Assembly (NCBI RefSeq): GCF_037975245.1
Contig: NC_092572.1
Coordinates: 28,381,989-28,445,988 of the forward strand
DNA from: Apostichopus japonicus
Taxonomy: Eukaryota > Echinodermata > Holothuroidea > Aspidochirotida > Stichopodidae
Direction: 5' to 3'
Length of the DNA stretch: 64,000 bases
Below the pieces are notes generated by a model. That model was not told the origin of the DNA. It saw nothing but the letters and a program-made list of their open reading frames with translations, and did no database searches. Positions 1 to 12,700 of the stretch are shown one piece after another. Position numbers and translations under genes: made by a program. The stretch's first letter is position 1. The number at the start of each line of letters is the position of its first letter.

Positions 1-650
1 TTTTTCAAGATTCCTTTTCTTGAGATATTGCAGTTATAAAGTTTTTAGTTTTGAGATCTGTTCACCTGAGATAACCTTTGACCTACCCTGGAAAGTTTAG
101 ACTTGTTGCATAGTACCATAACACCAATTCATTGTACATGTGCAGAATTTAATTTCTTAACTTTGTAGAAATAGTTGTTTTTTGATATATCAGGTGTTCA
201 TGGTTGTTACATTTAGACCTCTGCTGATCTTTGGCTCTTAAAAACCATTAAATACCTCACAGTCAGAATGTGCAAGCCACATACCGAGGGCAGTGAGTGT
301 GATATTTGCCACCATCATCTCCTATCTGCAACATCATGCTTTTCAAGATTGTGGGTTTTCACCCCAACGTATCTTTCAAACCATGAAAAGCAATATTGCT
401 TAATACACATCTTCTGCCAGATAGAAATGGCATTTTGCAAACAAACAGTACTATTTTGGTAAGATGTAAAGATGATGTAACATTATTTATTTTTAAATTA
501 CATTTTGCACTTTTTCTAATGTTAAGAGCAGTTCACACACACACGATATCCCTCATTTAACTGTTTAAATTATGTTAAGTTTAATAGTTTCCACTTCATG
601 AATATTATTGACACAATATTTAACATTTGTATGATTAGGATCCACCTTAC
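1..650. other. Non-coding stretch at left edge (intron)
   Basis: No exon could be supported here. It lies on the 3' side of the last visible exon of the DED-NACHT-ZU5 gene (minus strand), so it is probably intron. The exon at 651-791 ends at a GTAAGG donor with the frame open, so the gene continues beyond the window. The stretch is AT-rich, with short CA runs near 533-543. The 64-residue open frame at 268-462 has no domain signal and weak coding character. Confidence 0.5.
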
Positions 651-791
651 CTTTGAGTTTTCTTCTTCAGAGCCACAGGTCCAAGCTGGTGGCTCTATTT
701 TGTCAAATAGACATTTCAGGGGCAATTGTCCCTTTTTCAAAAATACTGCAGACTGTTTTACCAAAACAGAGACTTCATTTATGCTGACAAT
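651..791 (-). CDS. Exon 10: UPA-like region
   Basis: A 141-bp exon in phase 0 at both ends. It has a long pyrimidine tract and TGTTAAG acceptor, and a GTAAGG donor. It encodes 47 residues with a KKGQLPL segment followed by a Pro-Pro-x-Trp motif (EPPAWTCG). This resembles the G-x-P-L-x-x ... P-G-W pattern in the C-terminal half of the UPA domain of ankyrin, UNC5 and PIDD. The phase matches the preceding ZU5 exon, although another phase 0-0 exon could lie in the 3.2-kb gap. The frame stays open at the donor, so a C-terminal effector domain (death or CARD in relatives) would be encoded to the left of the window. The UPA call is by pattern only. Confidence 0.55.
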
Positions 792-3700
792 CTTAACACA
801 GGGAAGGAAGAAAACAAGCAAAAATGATGTAGACAGCTGACAAGATGCTACAGATATCAATATGTCAACCAGCACCGAAAGGCGCAGTAGTTCACACCAA
901 ATTGATCATTTGGATAAGTGTGTCTCAATGAATGATCCTGAATTTGGCACCCTAAGTGTAGGTGCCACCGCTTTTATAACTCCAGACACTACCTGAAATA
1001 ACTGAGTGTTCGGCTGGATGGTGCATTTGGAGTAGTATTACTGCTTGATTCGGCAGTCTTTTCACTTTCTCTGAGTTTCAGCGGACATATGTATATATTA
1101 ACAAAGTATCTACTATCTAACCACAAACACAAATCTTGTTGAGATCATTCTTGATTCGTCCTTTGCAGAAACATTGAGGTAACGATCTTTTACCATTACA
1201 CAGAAAGTCAATGGACCTTTTCCATTGAGTTAACAGTAGGCGATAAAATAACACACTAACAGCCCATTGACTTGGTCACATGACATCACACTTGCTTTAG
1301 TACACAACCCCTTAATAGAAGTAGTAACCTCCACTTTGGAGATAATATCAGTCAACAGTTAGTTGGAACAAAGTAGTGACGTATCATGTCATACGACACA
1401 TGCCACGTAAGGAAAAGGGGGGGGGGTGGAGGGTACACTAACCATATCACTTTAACTGAGCTCAACAGAAGGCTGGCAATAGCCCAATTGATACAGAAAT
1501 AAACTAATTTCGTGTGCAAATACTATTTATAAATTTATTTGCGGAAAACTTACCAAAACTTATTAAAAACTATATTGTTTCATCACTTCATGATCTCTTA
1601 TGAGCAAAATGGAAAAGTATAATGCCACAAAAGATGTTCACAAAAACACAGAAAGAGTAAGAAGCAAAGTTGCTGAAACATATTTAAAAGTTTGACAACA
1701 TATGGAACTTCATAACCTCAGTCCTCACACACGGTAAAGTGTGTGAGCTACAAAAACAGAAGACGAAAACGTTTGTTGGTTCTGTTGCCTAAACATATTC
1801 TTAGGGTGGTAAGCCATACATGTAAATATTCATGAACTTGTGCACACCAAAATGAAAAGGATTATCTATTGACTAATGCTGCAACATATAAAGAAATGTA
1901 TCAGGAATCAGTTATCATGTTGACAAAGTCTATTTAGTGACTTAGTATAACCAGAGGGAAACCCCTCCCAGCCATTACCCTGCCTTTTAAATACATTACA
2001 TGTGCAGCACAAGGGTAAGTTGCAAGCGGACCCTGTCTGAAGTTCATACTGTATGTACCTTTGACCTCCTAAAACAGCAAGGAGGTTCTACTACATATGG
2101 GGAAGTCAAATCAGCATAACATTCTTATCTTCCCTGAGACCTGACCTTAAGGAATTTCTGAGGGTTTGACTTCTGCAAACCTTCAATGAGCTTTTGCCTA
2201 AACAACATGGTGGAGGAATTTTACTTATCATTTGGATAATCTACCATGCATATATATTCTCTTTTGAAGGTTTAGTTCTCAAGATAAAGCATTTTGATAG
2301 TTTGATATTTGGACCTCTGCTGACCCTAAATGACCTTTACCCTCTAATAGGGTTCTTGTACTCACTACAAGAAAGACACATGCCTAATATTAACAATGAC
2401 ATGTAACCTATCTTGGGATATCATGTTTACAAGGTTTGTGTTATAAGGCTTTACAGAGTGTAACCTTTGATGACACCAAATGACCTTTTACCTCCACCAA
2501 AAACATGAAAGTTCTTGCACTCATTACAGGAAACCCACATGCAAAATATGAGAGCCAAGAAAGTTCCTATCTGGAAATATGGTGTTTACAAGGATTTCAA
2601 AGTTTTGAGCCATGGTAACCTTAAATGAACTCTTACCTACACCAAATTTTGTGAAGTCTTTACACTACATAATGCTATTCTACCATGCATATGTGAGCTC
2701 CTTTGATGGTCAGGTTATGGAGATACAGCATTTTTAAGATTTCACATTGTACCTTCGGTTGACCCCAAATAACCTTTGACCTCCACCCAAAACAATACCA
2801 TTCTGGCACAAATTATGGGGAAGCCACATGCTACATATAAGAACTGCAGAGGTTACCTATCTTAAGATATCGTGTTTACAAGCCAGGGCATCACATACAC
2901 ACACACGGATACACACAAACGTGACTGCATAGATTACTTGCCAGCCTAAGGCAAGTAACCAAAAACAGATACATGCATTATATTAATGAAGTCAGATTTT
3001 ATGATCTAATAAGCATGTTAAGTATGATATACTGACATCATATTATCCAAGTACATGTATAAAGCTAATTAGACATACTATTTAAGAGATATCTTTTTAA
3101 GAATTTTTTGTTCACTGATTATATTCATGATATCCACACACACAAAAAAAACCTAGGTAGATAGTATGCATGTAGTGTACCAAACCTAATATCGTACGGA
3201 CTAAAACCATGGATTATTTAAAACCATGGAATTTAGTTTTTGGCTTGTGTTTGAAAGCCATTCATTGCAATTTGATGAATATTAATGACAAAGTTGGAGA
3301 CCTCATGAAAGTGTGGTTTTTATGTACCAACATCACCATACCAGTATGAATACAAAGTTTTTGTAAATACTCCCCACTCGTTAATATTAATGAGATGTGA
3401 ACAAAGAACAATAGGTCATATTTACACACCATGGGCATCTACCAATGATCACAATGATTCAACTCGTGGTTGTTGAGATATCGTGTTTTCAGTTGTTTTG
3501 ACAATTTTCCATTAACCCCCCCAACCATAAATAAAAATGAGGTAAACAATGTTGTTGCAAAGAACATGCTCTTACTATGTAGTTACATACGGTGGAGGAG
3601 AAATTGACATTTTAAGAATTTCATGCCATATCCACTGTTTAATTTTCATGATATGCAAACCACAAACAATAGGGAACATCTACACCACATCACACGGCAT

Positions 3701-6700
3701 CTACCTACTGAGTATTACATTCATTCAACTTTGAGATATTATTAGATTATTGAGATATCATGTAACTTACAAGCTAGCTGTTGCATACACAAACACACCC
3801 ACCCAATCCAGCACGATTGCAAAGGTTACTGAGCCTTCAGCATCGTAACCAAAATCACATCTTGACTTCTTGATTAATGTAAATTATAGCAAATATCAAC
3901 ACAACCCCACCATTTTATCTCCCAGGAATCCAAATGGCAACCAATATCAACAAGTGAAGATCCTCACCTTTTCACCCCCTGGAAGTTCCCAGTAATAGCC
4001 AACATGAATATGTGTTATGCTTTCAGAGGATGCCAGATCTTTAGCAGCATATAAAACGACACGTTTGCCTTCAACTATTTCATCGCCGATGTCAAATTTC
4101 TCCCAGCTGAAATTTTTTAATTTGATCACACAATTTCGCTCAGTTAGTGCATAAGGTGTGTCCGGTTGTGGTTTCCACAGAGGCTGGGTGCCTAAATAAT
4201 CCAGATAAAACAGAAATGTATTTTACATGTATTAATCATAATACGTTTTAACAGGTTGCATTTATATGACAGATAGATTGTATCATGCAGGAATTAGTCT
4301 ATAAAATGCAATGACTGAACATTGCAAGAGACTGAGTGCTATCATTACTAAATACAACCTATTTGTATAGGTGGAATCAATTTAAAAGCGATACACATGC
4401 ATATAAATATACCTTCTTCATGATGGCTGCTATATATCTTTGCTTTCCATTCACACCCTTTCTTGAGAACCAAGCAGTGAGGCAACGTCAGTTTTACTGG
4501 TTTCAGTAGCTTCAGGTTACTAGGCAGGAGCTCAACCACAACTGATGAATTACTACTGAATGATAGATCAGAATCACCCTGGAAATTGTACGGAATAATT
4601 CTCATCTGGATTAACTGATCCTTCTCCAGAGCACCAGGAGGTATTTCTAAGCTGACACTGGTATCTGGAATCTCTAGCACTCCTCCATCCTTGTTGATCC
4701 AAAGCTCCATTTGCAGTGGATTGGAAGGTAAGTTGTCTGCAATATAAATAATCAGACAAGTTCAGGGACATTCAGCAGGAGTATTTTACAATATTGCTTT
4801 CAGTGAAGAGTGGTCTCCTTAGGTCTTTTTCTTTGCTAGTATTTGTAGTACATGAGGACACATATATCTGCTTATTTGTCAATACTATTATTCCTCCATT
4901 TATAAAATTGATGTTTATATATATACATGAAATATTACAAACTCATATGCATAAAACTTTGATCTTTTTTTGCATTTATCAGTTTCCAAGTTTATATTGT
5001 TGTCACTTAAATAACTAAACAGAGAAGTCTACAAGCTAAACTATTACATAGTTCTTTACAAATACTCAAATTAAAATTACTCACAGAGGATTGATATTTG
5101 TTGCTGATGTTGTTCAAAGTAAGATTGTCACAAGTATAACAATTCTTTACATAATGCTAACAAACTTGAAAATGTAATACTCAGCACTACTGTGACAAAA
5201 CCTCATTATTTTGGAACATAACTATGCAATGGCAAAGTTGACATGAGAGTATAGGCACACCCTCCCACTTTCTAATGAATGACTAACAGTAAGTTAACTA
5301 CATCATGCATGTAAGGAAGTTAAGACAATGATGTGGATAGTTGTTTTCATCAGAGCAACCCTTTTGGTGGTTTACCCTTTCCCATGCTCCATGGGTGGTT
5401 GTTCCACTGTGTCATTAATACCATGCAGCCATACTGACACCATTATTTCAGTATTTTTTCTTTAACCTGATGTTAACACTAGTTACTACATGCTGATTGT
5501 AGTAGTTCATCATTAGCTACCACTGTTAATCTTACTGCAAAGACTGGTATGCCTATCGTTATGCTATGATGACATTCAAGTCCTACTAACCAAGGATTTA
5601 TAATTATTTTGCACAGTATAATTTGAATTTCTCAATGTACTAAAGTTTGTTGTCAAAATAAAGCTTTGGTTTCTTAAACCTAGGAGAACACAAATAGGAT
5701 CCAATTATCTGAGGTAAAAGAAAATAACACTTTTTGGATAGAAGAAAACAGTCTCAAAAGACTAGTATTGTTATAACGTTTTCAAAAGTTGATTGATCCT
5801 GTACTAACTTTACTTCAAGGTCAGCCTCTATAAGTTTGCTCCCCACACAAATATATTATTGTGCAGTTAGTAAAATGTAATGAAAGGAAAGGGCTTGTAG
5901 GACCATCGGTGCAAAGAACGTCAATAACAATACTGAGGATGAAGTATCATTACTCATCAACAGAAATCCAAATAATGAGTGAAGAATTAAATATGTATGC
6001 CTGCTTCAAATGTGATTACAGACTATTGTATGTACTTCAACATTTATTCTAGAGTTACACGGATTGCTTTGACAATAACAAAGAAATCCTTGTTAATTAA
6101 ACATTAATGGGTGGTTGTTCCTCTGTGTCCTTGATACCATGCAGCCATACTGACACCATTATTTTAGTATTTGTTTCTTTAACCTGATGTTAACACTAGT
6201 TACTACATGCTGATTGTAGTAGTTCATCATTAGCTACCACTGTGAATCTTATTGCAAATACTGGTAATTCTTGTTAAATAAACATTTTAAGTTTTAAAAT
6301 GATTGTTCCTATCAATACCAGAAACTCACCAGAGATTGGTTTCAGTGATGATGATTTTGCTGACATCCTTCCCGGTAATCTAAATTCCATCTAAATGAAG
6401 ATTTCATCAGACAAGAAAGGACAAAAATACATATGGTGGAAAATCATAAAAACCTGATAGAAACTACATCATGATGCCTTGTCATATTTTTTGTTTATTT
6501 AATGAGGTTGCTGATGTAGGTCAACTCAATAAACTTATATCAAAACTAGGATATCACAAATTTCAAGCTCTATTTGCCAATACATCAAAATACTTTGATA
6601 ATCACTTATCACTAAAAGAACTTACAATATACAACACAATGATCCAAAATCCAGACCAAACAGCTATCTGATATTGGCTAAAAAGTCAGATGTTTTATAT

Positions 6701-9700
6701 AATAAGAGATATTTTCCTGTTTAGCTTTAGAATAAATTTTGACAATTGCTGACATTAAAATGACATATGATCCCTGCCAAAACTACTACAAGGATAATAT
6801 TCAAGAGGGGGCACCTACCTACTGTACCAAGTATGATTCACTGACACTAAAAAAAAACACTATATAGAATTCAGATGACCTCTGACCACCACAATAATGA
6901 AAACAGCCAACTGCTTTCCCACAGAAATCTGCATGCAATGCTTGATATACCACGGTGGTTTATATGTTTTAGCAGACATATCTCTCACAAACACACACCC
7001 AACAGAATCATATATACTTTTTTATAATTTGTTAGGGAATAACCAGAAAGCCAAGAGGCTTAGATATTCCTTGCCACATTTACAGTGTATCAGAACATTT
7101 ACTGACTTCTGTGCACAGACGTTTTTATACTTAATAGGCTGGATCCACATACCAAGTGTGAAGTTCATCCAAGTTTTACTTTGGGAGCTAATATTGTCAC
7201 CATGAGTGACATTTGAGCACTCAATATGGTTGAGCCACATACCATGTGTAAAGTTGGTCAAAGCTATGCTTTGACTTCTGGAGTTATCAAAATGACAATA
7301 ATTTGAAATTTGACATCTACTGACCACAATTGAAATTTCCAAATAACTCAAGCAACCAAGAACTTACTGAGGGGCACCCACATACCAACTATGTGATTCG
7401 TCAGCCAGAGTAATTGAGTCTGCTTGTTTACATCAACAGATTTTGCCTCTTGTTGACCAAAGTTGACCTTTGACCTCTACCAAAGCTGCTTTATGGAGCA
7501 CCTAACACTCAAGTATGACATTTATCAATGCTATTGATGTCCAGTAAGTTTGTTTACAATGTTTCCATATTTTGTCCAAAGGTAAACTCAAATAAAATTT
7601 GACATTGCAAATAAACTAAAGCAGCCAAGAGCTTTGTAACGTTTATCAACACACAGAGTTTGAAGTTTGTGGACCACACGCTTGGTGAGTTATTGTGTTT
7701 ACACACTTGTTTTCTAATAAATTAGCTACATCCGAGGACACCCTTTATTTCAACCCCTTGTCAGGACAACGGATGACTATTGTCCACTATTGGTTGACTA
7801 CTAGTGACATAAATTTATTTTCCCATGTCACCACTTCTTAGGCCGAGACATACATACACGCCATCACCACGTCATAGGTTCCTTTTGCCTTGACGAAAGA
7901 ATCAAGAATAGAGCTAAACTCAAAGAGGAGTTTTGCTGGTTAAGTCAAGGAATATCAGAACACAATCTGAAAGGAATGACAATAATTTCAACAACCAAAA
8001 AAAAATAATGCATCTCACCGTCCATTCTCCAGTTGTCACATTTAATGTGTGAATTAAGTTTGCTCCAATGATCCATTCAACTGAAATGAATATAAGTAGA
8101 TAACAATAAGACCCTCAGCCACTCTCACATGGAATATTTTATTGAACACATTTTTGTATACGTTGCCACATTTCTCTGTTTTGAGGATAAAAAAATATTT
8201 CAAAGTTACAAGTTATATTATAGTTACAGGTACTAATTCTTATCATATAAATTGCATCACGATCAACTTAGTGAATACCACAACGTTTTGCACTAACATA
8301 ATCTAAAACATTTCCTCCCTCCTGAACAAATAGAGCACTAATGCAGTTATTTAACTGTGCATAATCCATTTCACTATAGTAATTTATTTAACTCAGCTGA
8401 TCATGTCCAATCTACTTTACTGCTCTACACTCATACACACACACAAAATGTAACACCTTCTTGAATTGCAGTCTTCACACTTCCTTGTGATGATTGCTAT
8501 CACTGTTAATATGTCTAGTTCTGTATGAAATAAAGTTTTCTGATTTCAGCTTGTCCAAGCTATTATCATAATCTATCTCGCTTAACTGTTGATACAATTA
8601 GTACCATTTTGCGGGCTAAAAGCCTTAAGTTACATTTTTTCAACATGCTGGACAGAGCTACATTTCTTACCACTATGCAGAAGCAGGACTAGAATGAAAC
8701 AGCTTAAAATGTGAGGCTAAGTTATTGTATCACATACAGAGGAATATCTGTTACATCTAATTACCAAGCTCTTGTTATTCATGAAATAGAATGTATGTTA
8801 CCTGAAATGTTTCGGGATTGTAAGTTATTCAGATCTTTTTCATCTTTCACAGCCACCGGTGGACTTGGTAATAGTAAACTGAGAAAAAAAAAAGAAAATG
8901 TACGATAAATATCTCCCACTTTGCTGATTTTTATTGTGAAAAAGAAATAAATACAATTGTTAGATAAATTAACATAGAAAGAATTACGTAGAGGGCATAG
9001 GCCCTTAATTTTCAGGAAAATGCTTAGTTTTCTACAATTATATATTATGATAAGTATTGTATTTTGTAAAAGGAGAATTGAGACCAACTCTTGGAATCAC
9101 CTATTTACACAAGATTTTCACATTGGTGACCTCAAATGACCTTCGATCTCATGTTAAGTAGGGGGCACCTATTAACCTAGTGTACATTTCACAGATACTA
9201 TTATAACTATTGAGTAGGCTTGTTACAAGGAATTCAGTTTTGGAACTGGGGAACCAAGATATCTGAGCTCTCCTGATAGTGAGAGCAGTTGAGAACTTAC
9301 TTTTTAAGAGTAGACCTTTTAACTGGAAATTTTTTAAGACAAAAAATATATATATAATGATACTTCATACTTTATAATAAGCAGATCAAAAGGACAAATT
9401 ATGCTTTGTACGCAATAACACTTCTTGGGCACTATGGGTGGAAAGATGAAAAGTATGGACTTTGACCAATATTACTGGTCATAGGGGGGGGGGGGAGGGT
9501 ACAGAACTAAGAAGGTTACCAGTTCACCAAAATGAGAATGAGCTAAGCTTGTGGGAAGACAGGTGAGCAAGGGGTAGAGTAAATTATGACTAGGTAATCT
9601 CGTAGCAGCAGACTGTCAGAAAAATCAATGATGCAGTGAGAAAGCCAAACTTTTTACATGGTTCCCATTGTTCAAAGAAATCAAATGTTTGGAGATTTTT

Positions 9701-12700
9701 CTGCTGAATGTTCTTCGAATAGCGATTTAGCTCTATAAATCACACATTGCAATAGATCGTTATTTTCAATATCACATAGAACGAAAGCTCTAGTTTGGTT
9801 TGCCAACTTGGAATTATCCTCACCGTGCTACTTCAACCTTTTCATTGGTGATAATGAATTTAATGAGATCTTTATAATCTTGTTCAATCAGCTTCTGGTC
9901 CCACCGATTCACTTCAATAGCCCTCAGGGTATTCAAAACTCCCAGCGAGACATCAGCCTTCAAGATCAGGGCTTTCTCTGTAATTTTTTCCACAACATCT
10001 GAAAGCTTCAGACGTTTGATTGGAATCTGGAAAATAATCCACAGATATCGTAGTATGTCAACCTGAAATCAGTACCCAACAAATGGAAAACATAAACCTA
10101 GAAACCTGAAGAGAGACATTAAGACTAACTTTGTTTGCTAGTGAAGATATATGAACATTGTAATATGTGCCATGTAGTACACAAAATCAGCTATAAGTTG
10201 TCCCATCCATCGCAATATCCTAAAGCAACACTAAGGATTGATTAATAGCCAACCTTTCTTTAATAACATTGACGAAATGTGTACTTTACGATACACTGAT
10301 CTTGTAAATTAAATAGATGGTTCAGCATATGATGTTGTATTGAAAATGATTCACACATCCCAGAATGATCTGCCACTGTATATTCATATTTTAGTCTGAT
10401 ATAACCAGAATGAGTACATTAGGTCGATCTTGTACTAAAGATCAAATTTGTTCTCTGGATTGAGAGCTACATTTCAAGACGTAACATATATAAATAAACT
10501 TACATCATCAATATCTCAACATACTAGATTTACTTACGTTTTAGCACAAATTGGTGAAAATATAAACCTTGAATTTTGTATCCTACAGATTGATGCTTTA
10601 CTTGACACTGGAAAATTGAATGTTGTATTCATGCACACTTCAGATGATGTATCACAGATATCGGGATATAAGCAGAGGTTTGCTGTGTATTTGAGCTAAG
10701 AAAGTTGTATTCACACTTTACCTGTGATCTTGAAGCAAAGGTGAGCATAGAAACCTTTGACCTCAGCAGCAGTTGACTATCTTCAGAGATGAAGTTGACG
10801 GATTCTCTTCTACAGATCTCTTTGACAATGTCCTTGAACTTATGTCCTTTGTAACCATCATACTCAGCAAAACAGAGACAGATGCAGTTGATGATGTAAT
10901 CAGGAATCTCACCATCTCCTGTTTTAAAGTCTCTCATTAGAAATCTGGCAATGACATGAAAGCTGGGAGGACAGATGTGACAAGTGAAGCGCAAGACATA
11001 ATGGAGATCAGCTGGGTCTATGTTAGCCAGGTGTTTTCTGAACAATTGATACTTGTAATGGTGTTCAGTTGATTTGTGACCCCAGAAGAGGAGAGCTAAA
11101 TACTGTGCTGCAAACCACTCTTGGATTAGCTTATGAAGGAATTTAACCTGTAACGAGATATATTTTGGAGTTTTTATGTTCAGTAAAGGTTCTGATTTTG
11201 CCTCTGTTGATTCCAATATTGGATTACTCTCTGATTGATTGACAGATGCCAAAAGATCAGGTTCAATGGATAGCCCTTGCTTTATCTCTGTAGTAACATT
11301 AGGCTCATCACTGATGGAATCAGTCTGGGGACTTCCACTGCCTGAGTCAGTTTGAAGATCTCTACTCGGGGAATTAAATGGAGTTCCTTCCTCAACGACA
11401 AGTATCCCAGCATCTGTCCATGTTTTGCTATAACTGACACATCTATCCACAAAGTCTTTCTGCCAAAACAATTGTTGGTTTCCTTTACAGAGGCCGTTAA
11501 AGGCAAGTTCCTCCAACGTAATGTGGGGTTCTATTGATACTTCACTCTCTAATCTGCTCTCATCCTCTTCACGAAGTGATTCCAGCTGCTGGTATGACAG
11601 ATGTCCCGAGGTGTCTTCCTCATCCTGCACAGAACACAGAATATCTACAATGGCCTTCACGAAAGGAGTAACCCTGTCAAGCTGACCCTTGTGCAACTTT
11701 CCTAATCTATCAATGTTATGTACTAACAACACAAAGAGTAGTGGAACATTACAAAGATCAAGAATAAATGGAACATTATCAATCAATTCCTTTACTTCTT
11801 CTTGCCTTTTTCGATCATCAGAGTAGACCTTTTCAATGTATTCATTCCTCTCATCCTCACCAAAGCTTCCTATCTTCAACATTGGACCCGGAGGTAGATG
11901 CTTGGTATAGTCTGTCCTAGTTGTGATCATAACAATGCAGTTGGACAGTTTCTCCTTTGTCATTACTCTCATGACTTCTGAGGGACTTCCATCTTTGGTT
12001 ACACCATTGTATTCTTCTAACCCATCCAATATGAGGTAGACTTTCTTCTTACCACTGTTAAGCATAGACTCAATATCCTCTTCTGTAATGGGAATGCCTT
12101 TACAGATGTAGAACATCTTGATAGCTTGAATAATTGTCATGTTATCAACAATTTTCAAAGGCAGATAGATGACCATGGGGATATCCATAAGCTTTCCACA
12201 ACACCAGTCATAGGCCAACTGAGAGGAGAGCATTGTCTTGCCGGAGCCTGGCTGTCCTTCCAGAATGATACGAGTCTCTGCTTTTAGTCTTTCATCAGTA
12301 AAGATATCTCGGTAGTGCAGCTTACATGTTCGGTCAACTTCTCTGCTAGATTTTTTTGAACCAGACTTTGTTAAGACTAAGCGGCTGGCTATAAAGAGAT
12401 CGTTTGATTTCCATTGACAAGACTTCATCCAGGGGACAGGAGTCATTGTTTCAAACCAACTCTTCATCTTCTGTTTTAAGCAAACCAGGAATAACTTCTT
12501 TTTGTCTTTAAAGCAAGGAAACAGAAAGCACAGTTCAATTTCTATTGAAATAAATTAAAATGTTTCACAATTTATGACAGAATATCTACCATACTGAAAA
12601 ACAAGTGTGCTTTGACATAAATAGTTTGGGCAATCTCGTAACACTGTATCTTTGTTAACATTTATTAACAACTACAGTACTTAGTATAATCTTCAAATGT

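Larger units (their letters stand above)
4737..6329. other. Intron 7 of the DED-NACHT-ZU5 gene
   Basis: A 1.6-kb intron that is AT-rich with no supported coding sequence. It contains both copies of a 160-bp direct duplication (5391-5549 and 6107-6266). The small open frames at 4794-5018 and 5861-6052 are AT-rich, lack domains and lie on the opposite strand. Confidence 0.6.
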